From NCBI GenBank assembly GCA_023229575.1, contig JALNYZ010000013.1, forward strand, positions 38,892 to 102,891: 64,000 nucleotides of DNA, read 5' to 3'. Shown here piece by piece: positions 26,438 through 34,603 of the stretch (its first letter is position 1; every line of letters begins with the position of its first letter). Source of the stretch: Prolixibacteraceae bacterium (lineage in GTDB: Bacteria; Bacteroidota; Bacteroidia; Bacteroidales; Prolixibacteraceae). A model generated the notes under the pieces. It did no database searches. It saw nothing but the letters and a program-made list of their open reading frames with translations, and was not told the DNA's origin. The translations under genes and the position numbers were made by a program.

Positions 26438-28693
26438 ATGAGTTCATATAAATTATCGGTTTTATTGAGTCTGATTCTCTTGGCATCATTTGCAATTTCT
26501 TGCAATCATTCCGAGAAAAAGAGTGATAAAATTGAAGAGAGGGTAGAACAACTGCTTGCAAAAATGACGTTGGATGATAAAATTGGTCAAATGACCCAGG
26601 TCGATCCCGGTTTTGCCGGTGGTGATGAACAATTGAAAAAATCGGTCAGGGATGGACGTTATGGATCTATCCTGAACTTATGGGGCGTTGAGAAAGTGAA
26701 TGAAATACAGAAAATTGCTGTTGAAGAGAGCAGGCTGGGCATTCCTTTGCTGATCGGCAGGGATGTCATTCATGGATACAGGACTATTTTCCCAATTCCG
26801 CTTGGAATGGCAGCCTCCTGGAATCCGGAGGCGGTCAAAAAGGCATTTCGTATTTCAGCCATTGAGTGTTCTTCGCAAGGTATTAAATGGACTTTTGCCC
26901 CAATGATCGATATTACATGGGATCCCAGATGGGGCAGGATCGCAGAAGGATGCGGGGAAGACCCCTATCTGGCTTCAACCTTGTCTGAAGCCATGGTGGA
27001 GGGAATTCAGGGGGAAAATCTTACAGACCCCACCGCTGTTGCCGCATGCGCTAAGCATTTTGCCGGATATGGTTTTTCAGAGGGAGGCCGTGACTATAAT
27101 ACCACCTATATTACCGAACCGGTCATGCGTAACGTGGTACTGAAACCATTCAGGGCTGCCAAAGAGGCCGGTGCCCTCACATTTATGTCCGGATTTAATG
27201 ATTTGAACGGAGTTCCGGCTACCGGTAATGAATTTTTATTGAGGCAGATATTGCGCGAGGAGTGGGGATTTCAGGGCATGGTTGTGAGCGACTGGTCTTC
27301 TGTTTCGGAGATGATCTCCCACGGGTTTTGTGCCAATGAGAAGGATGCTGCATACAAGGCGCTAAAGGCAGGGGTGGATATGGAAATGTCCAGTTTTACT
27401 TATGCCGGCAACTTAAAAACACTCCTGAAGGAGGGAAAAATTGACGAGAAGCTGGTTGATGATGCCGTTCGAAATATTTTGAGGGTAAAGTTTAAACTTG
27501 GTTTGTTTGAGAACCCATACACCAATCCTGAGGCCCAAAAGCAACTACTGAATCCGGAATTTCTGGACCATGCACGTGAATTAGCCAGCGAAAGTGCCGT
27601 TTTACTCAAAAATATGGATAAAACCTTGCCACTTTCAACCAAAATACATTCTGTAGCTGTCATTGGTCCGCTTGCCGATTCCCCGCGTGACCAGATGGGA
27701 ACCTGGGTTTTCGACGGTAAGGCTGAAAACTCTGTTACCCCGTTAACGGCTATCAAAGCGATATTAGGAACCGATAAAGTGAATTTTATCAAAGGATTGC
27801 AATACAGCCGCGACAAAAATAAAGGAGAGTTTGCTAAAACAGTGGCATTGGCCAGGCAATCTGATGCGATTGTCTATTTTGGCGGCGAAGAGTGGATTTT
27901 GTCCGGGGAAGGACAGTGCCGGGGAGAAATCAACTTGCCGGGTGCCCAGGATGAGCTGATCGAAGCGTTGGCAAGTGTTGGAAAACCACTTATTGTGGTT
28001 GTTATGGCCGGTCGTCCCCTGGCGATTGGAAATGTACTTGCAAAGGCCAATGCAGTATTGTATGGATGGCACGGTGGATCGATGGCCGGACCTGCTTTGG
28101 CAGACCTGATCTTTGGGAAAGAATCACCTTCAGGGAAATTACCGGTGACGTTTGTGAAAGGTTCCGGGCAGATTCCATTTTATTACTACCACAACAATAC
28201 CGGCAGACCTGCTTCGTCCAGAAACTGGACTCCAATGGATAGCATTCCGGTAGTCAATCCCCAGACTTCGCTTGGATACAAATCATTCCAGCTTGATTAT
28301 GGGTTTACGCCGCTTCTGCCATTTGGATTTGGTTTGAGTTATACCACATTCAGCTATTCAGATCTAAGGTTGTCATCCATGTCCATGACGAAATCGGGAT
28401 CTATTGAAGTGAAGGCCAATGTTGCCAACTCAGGGGATATGGATGCCGATGAAATCGTCCAACTGTACATTCGCGACAGGGTAGGTTCCATAACCCGTCC
28501 GGTCAAAGAACTAAAAGGATACAAACGGGTCGCCATCAAACAGGGTAAAAATGTTGAGGTTGTCTTTAATATAGAGGCAAAGGACCTGGAATTTTTTAAT
28601 GGCAAAACCAATGTGATCGAACCTGGTGAATATGATGTTTGGATTGGGCCCAATTCGGCAGAAGGTTTACATGGAGAGTTCACGGTTCATTGA
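26438..28693 (+). CDS. GH3 beta-glucosidase lipoprotein
   Basis: The 751-residue protein has a lipobox AISC (Cys22). The GH3 N-terminal barrel carries RDVIHGYRTIFPIPLG, KHFAGYG (K206-H207) and the nucleophile D285 in MVVSDWSS; the C-terminal alpha/beta domain has GGEEWILSGEG; a fibronectin-III-like domain (about 660-745) follows PFGFGLSYTTF. It would hydrolyse beta-glucosidic bonds from the non-reducing end of glucan oligosaccharides, releasing glucose, probably in the periplasm or at the outer membrane. It lies 52 bp after the GH30 gene in the same operon. Confidence 0.93.
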   Translation: MSSYKLSVLLSLILLASFAISCNHSEKKSDKIEERVEQLLAKMTLDDKIGQMTQVDPGFAGGDEQLKKSVRDGRYGSILNLWGVEKVNEIQKIAVEESRLGIPLLIGRDVIHGYRTIFPIPLGMAASWNPEAVKKAFRISAIECSSQGIKWTFAPMIDITWDPRWGRIAEGCGEDPYLASTLSEAMVEGIQGENLTDPTAVAACAKHFAGYGFSEGGRDYNTTYITEPVMRNVVLKPFRAAKEAGALTFMSGFNDLNGVPATGNEFLLRQILREEWGFQGMVVSDWSSVSEMISHGFCANEKDAAYKALKAGVDMEMSSFTYAGNLKTLLKEGKIDEKLVDDAVRNILRVKFKLGLFENPYTNPEAQKQLLNPEFLDHARELASESAVLLKNMDKTLPLSTKIHSVAVIGPLADSPRDQMGTWVFDGKAENSVTPLTAIKAILGTDKVNFIKGLQYSRDKNKGEFAKTVALARQSDAIVYFGGEEWILSGEGQCRGEINLPGAQDELIEALASVGKPLIVVVMAGRPLAIGNVLAKANAVLYGWHGGSMAGPALADLIFGKESPSGKLPVTFVKGSGQIPFYYYHNNTGRPASSRNWTPMDSIPVVNPQTSLGYKSFQLDYGFTPLLPFGFGLSYTTFSYSDLRLSSMSMTKSGSIEVKANVANSGDMDADEIVQLYIRDRVGSITRPVKELKGYKRVAIKQGKNVEVVFNIEAKDLEFFNGKTNVIEPGEYDVWIGPNSAEGLHGEFTVH

Positions 28694-28710
28694 GCCGATT
28701 TTTATTCGTG

Positions 28711-28791
28711 CCCATTGTGTTTCACTTTGAGTACTTCGCGGTGATTTATAAATATTTAAACACAGAGGTGTCACAAAGGAAAACAGAAAGG
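28711..28791. repeat. Degenerate CACAAAGG-type hairpin inside the glucan locus
   Basis: CCATTGTGTTTCACTTTGAG and TACTTCGCGGTG (28712-28743) can pair imperfectly with CACAGAGGTG and TCACAAAGGA (28761-28780) across an AT-rich loop. It resembles the elements at 1955-2033 and 9122-9209 and separates the GH3 gene from the second GH16/GH30 pair. Confidence 0.45.
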
Positions 28792-28836
28792 ATTCGCTAA
28801 GGGATTAGTATTAATATTAACTTAAATATTCCAATC

Positions 28837-29661
28837 ATGACCATGCGCTTAATTAATATGCTGTTATTCGTCTTTCTTTATAGCGGAATTGCGAATGCAC
28901 AATCAAAATCCGTTACAGTACCTCAGGACATGAAGTACAGATTGGTTTGGAGCGATGAATTTGATTACTCGGGTCCGCCGGATTCTAAGAAATGGAGCTT
29001 TGACGTGGAGGGAAATGCATCTGGTTGGGGCAACAATGAGGCTCAGTACTATACCAAAGACCGGATTCAAAATGCTGTAGTGAAGGATGGATGCCTTCAT
29101 ATTATCGCTTTGAAAGAGGACTTTCAGGGTAAAAAATATACATCGGCAAGATTAAGAACAGCAACCAAGGGTGATTGGCTGTACGGCCGGATAGAGATCA
29201 GGGCAAAGTTGCCTGATGGAAGAGGCATGTGGCCGGCAATCTGGATGTTGTCAACAGATTGGAAATATGGCGGTTGGCCAGCCTCCGGTGAAATTGATGT
29301 CATGGAGAATGTGGGTTACGATCCTTACGTGATCGTTGCTTCTGCACATACCAAATTGTACAACCATGTTCAGGGTACTCAAAAAAACAACAAGCTGACG
29401 ATCCCCGACTGTTATTCTAATTTTCATGTTTATGCAGTCGATTGGGAAGCTTCAGAATACAGGGTGTTTGTGGATAACCAGCTCTATTTTACCTTCAAAA
29501 ATGAGGGTACAGGTTTTAAAGCCTGGCCTTTTGATCAAAAATTTCATCTGATATTAAATGTTGCCGTTGGCGGTAACTGGGGCGGAAAAAAGGGGATTGA
29601 TGACTCGATATTTCCTCGAAGCATGCAGGTTGATTATGTAAAAGTGTACCAAAAACAATAA
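28837..29661 (+). CDS. GH16 beta-1,3-glucanase, secreted (second copy)
   Basis: The 274-residue protein has a signal peptide (MRLINMLLFVFLYSGIANA) without lipobox, so it is periplasmic or released, unlike the lipoprotein GH16 upstream. The catalytic domain fills the rest: WSDEFDYSGPPD, WGNNEAQYYT, RIEIRAKLPDGRGMWPAIWM and the ExDxxE active site E152-I-D154-V-M-E157. There is no accessory domain. An alternative ATG two codons downstream is possible. Together with the following GH30 it forms a second GH16-GH30 pair, which looks like a duplication with changed cellular location. Confidence 0.93.
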   Translation: MTMRLINMLLFVFLYSGIANAQSKSVTVPQDMKYRLVWSDEFDYSGPPDSKKWSFDVEGNASGWGNNEAQYYTKDRIQNAVVKDGCLHIIALKEDFQGKKYTSARLRTATKGDWLYGRIEIRAKLPDGRGMWPAIWMLSTDWKYGGWPASGEIDVMENVGYDPYVIVASAHTKLYNHVQGTQKNNKLTIPDCYSNFHVYAVDWEASEYRVFVDNQLYFTFKNEGTGFKAWPFDQKFHLILNVAVGGNWGGKKGIDDSIFPRSMQVDYVKVYQKQ

Positions 29662-29751
29662 GTTTAAAATGAAATTCTCATAAGCGTTTATTCAAATCTA
29701 CCGAGAACAAATTCGTGGGTTTCCATGCGACTTTAAAAAACTAAAAAAAGT

Positions 29752-31179
29752 ATGAAAAATTGTCGGAACATCCTTTCTCTTCTTTTGATAATTCTTTTTG
29801 TTTCATCAGGTGCAAAGGCTGGTATCAGGAAGGGACCTGAGGGGAGAACGAAAAAGGAGTTGCAATTTTGGCTGACTGATCCATCAGCTGGCATCTATTT
29901 TCAAAATCAACCCTGTTCGGGTCTTCTTGGCTCGCCCGTCAAAGGGAATTCGGTTATTGAGGTGGATGTAAGTCAAAGCTATCAGACCATGGATGGATTT
30001 GGAAATTGTCTGACCGATGGAAGCGCTATTTTGCTTACCAGGATGAGTTCCGCAGCTCGTAGTGCCTTGCTGAAAGAGCTTTTTGGATGGGATAAAAACA
30101 ATATTGGAATCAGTTATTTGCGCGTTTCGATAGGCGCATCCGACTTGAGTGAGTATCCCTATACTTACGATGATCTTCCCGAAGGGCAATCAGATATGGA
30201 TCTTAAGAATTTTTCGCTGGATCCGAACCGAAAAGATTTGATCCCGGTTTTGAAACAGATCCTAAAAATCAATCCCTCGATTAAAATTCTTGGTTCACCA
30301 TGGTCAGCCCCAACCTGGATGAAGACCAACAACAATTTCAAAGGTGGTAGCCTGCGCAAAGAGTGTTTTCAGGTCTATGCAAAATATTTTGTGCGTTACA
30401 TTCAGGATATGAAAAAGGAGGGAATTCCCATCGATGCCATCACCATTCAGAATGAACCGCTGCATCCCGGAAATAATCCCAGCATGTACATGACTGCTGA
30501 AGACCAGGCCCTTTTTGTCAAACAGGACCTTGGACCGGCTTTCCACGCAGCAGGCTTAAAGACAAAAATTATCGTTTATGATCACAACGCCAATAAGCCC
30601 ATCTATCCGCTGACCATACTGCGCGATCCGGAAGCCGCCAAATATGTGGATGGATCGGCTTTTCATCTGTACGAAGGAACAATCGATGCCCTTTCGGATG
30701 TGCACAAGGAGTTTCCGAACAAGAATCTCTATTTCACCGAACAATGGATCGGATCGCCGGCAAATTTTCCCGGAGACCTTGCCTGGCATACCAAGACGCT
30801 TATCATTGGCGCTAGCAGGAACTGGTGCAAAAATGTGCTGGAATGGAACCTGGCTTCGGATCCGGATTGCAACCCGCACACGGTGGGTGGCTGCGACAGG
30901 TGCCTGGGTACCATCACCCTGAACGGCGACCAGGTAACCCGGAATCCTGCCTACTATATTTTGGCCCATGCAGCCAAGTTTGCAAGGCCGGGATCTGTCA
31001 GAATAGCTTCAGGTTTTGTTGAAAATTTACCCAATGTTGCTTTCAAAACAGCAACCGGAAATATTGTACTGATTGTACTCAATGAATCGAAAGAAACAAA
31101 GAAATTCTTCATTTCCGGTATGGGGAGTGCAATCGAAGCGGAGTTGGGAAAAGGCGCGGTAGGTACTTTTGCCTGGTGA
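29752..31179 (+). CDS. GH30 glucosidase/beta-1,6-glucanase, secreted (second copy)
   Basis: This 475-residue paralogue of the GH30 at 24916 has a standard signal peptide (MKNCRNILSLLLIILFVSSG, AKA) and no lipobox. Shared blocks include TMDGFGNCLTDGSA, GSPWSAPTWMK, acid/base E235 in TIQNEP, nucleophile E330 in YFTEQW and the ending GAVGTFAW. It is the last gene of the glucan locus and lies 90 bp after the second GH16. The next gene, pncB, is convergent only 17 bp away, with no terminator in between. Confidence 0.92.
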   Translation: MKNCRNILSLLLIILFVSSGAKAGIRKGPEGRTKKELQFWLTDPSAGIYFQNQPCSGLLGSPVKGNSVIEVDVSQSYQTMDGFGNCLTDGSAILLTRMSSAARSALLKELFGWDKNNIGISYLRVSIGASDLSEYPYTYDDLPEGQSDMDLKNFSLDPNRKDLIPVLKQILKINPSIKILGSPWSAPTWMKTNNNFKGGSLRKECFQVYAKYFVRYIQDMKKEGIPIDAITIQNEPLHPGNNPSMYMTAEDQALFVKQDLGPAFHAAGLKTKIIVYDHNANKPIYPLTILRDPEAAKYVDGSAFHLYEGTIDALSDVHKEFPNKNLYFTEQWIGSPANFPGDLAWHTKTLIIGASRNWCKNVLEWNLASDPDCNPHTVGGCDRCLGTITLNGDQVTRNPAYYILAHAAKFARPGSVRIASGFVENLPNVAFKTATGNIVLIVLNESKETKKFFISGMGSAIEAELGKGAVGTFAW

Positions 31180-31196
31180 TGGATTCGGACCCTGAC

Positions 31197-32627
31197 TCAA
31201 CCCTCGTAGCTTTTCCGGTATTTTTGCATAAGTTCGTTGCGCAGTTCAAGCAAATTGGCAGAGATTCCAACCTTAAAAATATGCGGCATCACAAAACGCT
31301 TGTGCTCTTCGGGTAAGAGTTCAGCCCTTTTGGTGAGGTAGTGATGGCATTCCTGTGGTGTTGGCATGGGATAAACAGGTAATCCATTTTCATAGACGAG
31401 TCGCAGCAATTGTTCCCTTTTCAGGTGTGCTACCGCTGTTTTTTTGTCCGGTTGGGCAGGATGATAAAGCCATTCACAATGCCCGGGCAATTCATTGTCC
31501 AACAGGATTCCATCCCGATAGATATTTCCCTCTTCATCGTAAAACCGCCAAAGCATTTTCTTTCCCGGAAGGGTATTCTTCTCGATGTTTTCAGAGATTT
31601 TCATGCTTGGGTTTCCGGCGCTTTCGCAAAGTTTGTAAACACCATCGAGCGAAGCATCAGGTTTCCCGGTAACCAGTTCCGTGCCAATCCCAAATCCGTC
31701 AATTGGTGCCATCTGGTCCTCCAGACTGTTGATGACCCATTCGTTTAGCTGGTTGGATACAAGGATCTTAACATAGGATAAACCCTCTTTGTCCAGCATT
31801 TTTCTTGCCTTTTTGCTGAGGTAGGCAAGGTCTCCGCTATCAAGACGGATTCCTGCCAGTTTTTCTCCTTCAGCTTCCATCTCTTTGGCCACCAAAATGG
31901 CGTTGGGAAGGCCGCTGCGAAGTGTGTCATAAGTATCAACCAGTAAGATTGAATTTTTTGGATTGAATTTCGCGTAAGTCCGAAAGGCTGTGAGCTCACT
32001 ATCAAAACTCTGGACCCAGCTGTGGGCCATAGTGCCCGACACAGGAAGACCGTACATGAATCCTGCTTGCACATTTGATGTTGAGGAGGCCCCGCCAATG
32101 ATGGCAGCCCTGCTTGCCATTAATCCGCCAAATCCGTGTGATCTTCTCAATCCGAAGTCGGAGAAATTCTTGCCATTGGCAGCCAGTTTCATCCGAAAGG
32201 CCTTGGTGGCGATCAACGATTGAAAATTGAGGATATTTAACAGCAAAGTTTCAATTAACTGGGCTTCCGGCAGAGTCGCCTCAATGCGGACAATGGGTTC
32301 ATTGGGGAATACCAGTTCCCCTTCGCGTACGGAGAAGATCTTCCCATTGAAACGAAAATGTCTAAGGTGTTCCAGAAAATCGGGCTTTAAACCAAGCTTT
32401 TGCAGATAATCGATTGCCTCTGCACTGTATGTGAAAGATTGCAACTGTTCCAGAAAATCTGCCAGGCCGGCAAAAACCAAAAATCCTCCTTTGAAAGGAT
32501 TGCTACGGAAAAAATAGTCGAAAACGGCAGTCTCCTTATGTTTACCTGCATAAAAATAGCCCTGCGCCATCGAAAGCTCATAGAAATCCGTATATAAGCC
32601 ATTGATATGCACAGGTTGATCCGTCAT
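31197..32627 (-). CDS. pncB: Nicotinate phosphoribosyltransferase
   Basis: PncB makes nicotinate mononucleotide from nicotinate and PRPP in the NAD salvage pathway, in the cytoplasm. The 476-residue length and sequence blocks (TDFYELSMAQGYF, FRSNPFKGGF, DFGLRRSHGFGGLMASRAA, GTMAHSWVQSF, LVDTYDTLRSG, IRLDSGDLAYLSKKAR, GIGTELVTGKPD) are diagnostic. The gene begins only 1 bp after the purA stop codon, so the two are co-transcribed. Confidence 0.95.
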   Translation of the reverse strand: MTDQPVHINGLYTDFYELSMAQGYFYAGKHKETAVFDYFFRSNPFKGGFLVFAGLADFLEQLQSFTYSAEAIDYLQKLGLKPDFLEHLRHFRFNGKIFSVREGELVFPNEPIVRIEATLPEAQLIETLLLNILNFQSLIATKAFRMKLAANGKNFSDFGLRRSHGFGGLMASRAAIIGGASSTSNVQAGFMYGLPVSGTMAHSWVQSFDSELTAFRTYAKFNPKNSILLVDTYDTLRSGLPNAILVAKEMEAEGEKLAGIRLDSGDLAYLSKKARKMLDKEGLSYVKILVSNQLNEWVINSLEDQMAPIDGFGIGTELVTGKPDASLDGVYKLCESAGNPSMKISENIEKNTLPGKKMLWRFYDEEGNIYRDGILLDNELPGHCEWLYHPAQPDKKTAVAHLKREQLLRLVYENGLPVYPMPTPQECHHYLTKRAELLPEEHKRFVMPHIFKVGISANLLELRNELMQKYRKSYEG

Positions 32628-32628
32628 G

Positions 32629-33897
32629 CTATCTCTCTATCGTTTGGGAACGGTTGGGACCAACTGAGACAATGGTTACAGGAACCTTCAGGTAATCCTC
32701 AATAAATTTAATGTAGTGGTTCAGCGCTTGCGGGAATTTGGAGGTTTGATCCACACCTGTCAGGTCTGTTTGCCAGCCTTCAAGTTCTTCATAAACAGGA
32801 CTTACCTGACCATCAATTTCGTTGGGAAAATTCTTGGTTAATTTTCCATCGATCGAATAGGCGGTGCATATTTTGATGGTTTTGAACTGATCCATCACAT
32901 CCGCTTTCATCATAATGAGATCAGTAACTCCATTGATCATGATGGCATAGCGAAGCGCAACGAGATCCAGCCAGCCGCAGCGTCGTGGCCTCCCTGTCGT
33001 GGATCCGAATTCGTTGCCGATTTTGCGCAAGGTTTCGCCGGTTTCATCCAGCAGTTCAGTAGGGAAGGGGCCGCTGCCAACCCGTGTGCAATAGGCTTTA
33101 AAAATCCCGTACACTTTTCCAATCTTGTTGGGGGCAATACCCAGACCAGTGCAGGCGCCTGCGGTAATGGTGTTGGACGAGGTAACGAAGGGATAAGAGC
33201 CAAAATCGATGTCGAGCATGGTGCCCTGGGCGCCTTCCGCAATGATGCTCTTTCCTGCCAGAAGCTGGTCGTTGATAAAGTGTTCGCTGTCGATCAGTTG
33301 AAACTGCTTGATCACTTCAATCCCCTCAAACCACTCTTTTTCGTAATCGCTAAGCGCTTGTTTGTAGTCGAAATTGTAGAATTTTGTCAGCAATTCGATG
33401 TGCTGTGCAACTCTTTGGTCGTATTTTTCCTGGAAATTGCTGAGAATATCCCCGATGCGTAACCCGTCCCTGCCAATCTTATCCCGGTAGGTGGGACCGA
33501 TTCCTTTGAGTGTAGATCCTATTTTTGAAGCGCCTTTTGCCGCCTCGGATGCCGCATCGAGCAGGCGGTGGGTTGGCAGGATCAGGTGGGCTTTTTTCGA
33601 GATGTAGAGCGTTTTGGTAAGGTCGAATCCAATGTTTTTCAGCGATTGGATCTCTTTTTTGAAGATAGAGGGGTCGATGACGACTCCATTGCCGATCACA
33701 TTGATCTTATCTCCGCGAAAAATGCCGGAAGGTATGGTATGCAGGACATGTTTGATGTTGTTAAACTCCAGCGTGTGGCCTGCATTCGGTCCCCCCTGGA
33801 AGCGCGTGATCACATCGTAACGCGGCGTCAATACATCCACTACTTTCCCTTTCCCTTCGTCTCCCCATTGAAGACCCAACAATACGTCAACTTGCAT
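32629..33897 (-). CDS. purA: Adenylosuccinate synthetase
   Basis: PurA converts IMP and aspartate to adenylosuccinate with GTP, the first committed step to AMP. The N-terminal GLQWGDEGKGKVVD P-loop, GGPNAGHTL, the RDGLRIGD block and GSTTGRPRRCGWLD are all present, and the 422-residue length is normal. It is upstream of pncB with a 1-bp gap, linking purine and NAD synthesis in one transcription unit. Confidence 0.96.
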   Translation of the reverse strand: MQVDVLLGLQWGDEGKGKVVDVLTPRYDVITRFQGGPNAGHTLEFNNIKHVLHTIPSGIFRGDKINVIGNGVVIDPSIFKKEIQSLKNIGFDLTKTLYISKKAHLILPTHRLLDAASEAAKGASKIGSTLKGIGPTYRDKIGRDGLRIGDILSNFQEKYDQRVAQHIELLTKFYNFDYKQALSDYEKEWFEGIEVIKQFQLIDSEHFINDQLLAGKSIIAEGAQGTMLDIDFGSYPFVTSSNTITAGACTGLGIAPNKIGKVYGIFKAYCTRVGSGPFPTELLDETGETLRKIGNEFGSTTGRPRRCGWLDLVALRYAIMINGVTDLIMMKADVMDQFKTIKICTAYSIDGKLTKNFPNEIDGQVSPVYEELEGWQTDLTGVDQTSKFPQALNHYIKFIEDYLKVPVTIVSVGPNRSQTIER

Positions 33898-33930
33898 TTG
33901 ATTTTTATTTACTGATTAGACAAAAACATG

Positions 33931-33938
33931 CAAAATTA
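33931..33938 (-). promoter_or_regulatory. Candidate -7 promoter box for purA-pncB
   Basis: On the minus strand the sequence reads TAATTTTG, a full match to TAnnTTTG, about 33 nt before the purA start codon. A -33 TTTG at the usual distance is not evident. Confidence 0.35.
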
Positions 33939-34030
33939 AGCCAAATTTGGCAGAAATGAGCATGGTTTTGAATTTGCTGCAAGGAATAATTCACAATCGT
34001 TGGTTCATTACTTTCCTTACCTTCGGAAAT

Positions 34031-34058
34031 TAAAAAACCTCCCGGTAGGAGGCTTTTT
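34031..34058 (-). terminator. Intrinsic terminator after the Fur-family gene
   Basis: On the minus strand AAAAAGCCTCC, loop TACCG, GGAGGTTTTTT form a 5-bp GC stem flanked by A and T tracts. It lies 20 bp after the stop codon of the Fur-family gene and ends its transcript before the purA promoter region. Confidence 0.75.
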
Positions 34059-34078
34059 AATTCAAAATTTTTTGTTGC

Positions 34079-34525
34079 TTATTTCAACTCATCAGACTCT
34101 CCGTAGAGATAAAGCGAGTGGTGCGATAATTTGAAGTTGTGCAGCGCACAGGCATCTTCTATGATTTCCCGGATACGCTCATCATGAAATTCAGTAACTT
34201 TTCCCGTCCGGATATCGATCAGGTGGTCGTGCTGGGTGGTTGCCAACGTTTTCTCAAATTGGGCAATGTTTTTGCCGAACTGATGTTTGACCACCAATTT
34301 GCAATCAAGCAAAATCTCTATCGTGTTGTAAAGGGTTGCCCTGCTGACGCGGTAGTTTTTATTCTTCATCGAGATATATAAGGTCTCGATATCGAAATGG
34401 CCATCCCGCGAATAAATCTCATCAAGAATGGCATATCGTTCAGGGGTTTTGCGATGCCCGTTTCTCTCCAGGTACTCCGTGAAGATGTTCTTTACAGTTT
34501 CTTTGTTTTTTTGTATGCTATTCAT
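34079..34525 (-). CDS. Fur-family metal- or peroxide-responsive transcriptional regulator
   Basis: The 148-residue protein has the Fur winged helix (RKTPERYAILDEIYSRDGHFDIETLY, RVSRATLYNTIEIL) and a C-terminal metal-binding domain with HDHLI and a late His pair (LSHHSLYLYG). The usual CxxC structural zinc site after HDHxxC is missing: the protein reads HDHLIDIRTGKVTEF and has no other CxxC. It is therefore a Fur-superfamily member of the type without structural zinc. A short inverted repeat, ACTTA-AAC-TAAGT (34526-34538), touches the start codon and could be an autoregulatory site. The gene lies downstream of araB but has its own AT-rich leader. Confidence 0.85.
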   Translation of the reverse strand: MNSIQKNKETVKNIFTEYLERNGHRKTPERYAILDEIYSRDGHFDIETLYISMKNKNYRVSRATLYNTIEILLDCKLVVKHQFGKNIAQFEKTLATTQHDHLIDIRTGKVTEFHDERIREIIEDACALHNFKLSHHSLYLYGESDELK

Positions 34526-34603
34526 ACTTAAACTAAGTTAAAATAGAGTGTAAAGATAATTTTTTTTTAATGATTGATACTAATTTTCAAAAAACTTTGT
34601 GCG

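Noticed and set aside
23636..31179. Type IX secretion C-terminal signals on the glycosidases
   Set aside because: No conserved C-terminal sorting domain is visible; the enzymes end directly after their catalytic or beta-sandwich domain.
33898..34078. tRNA or riboswitch in the purA leader region
   Set aside because: No cloverleaf or purine-riboswitch pattern; only a promoter box and the terminator of the Fur-family gene.
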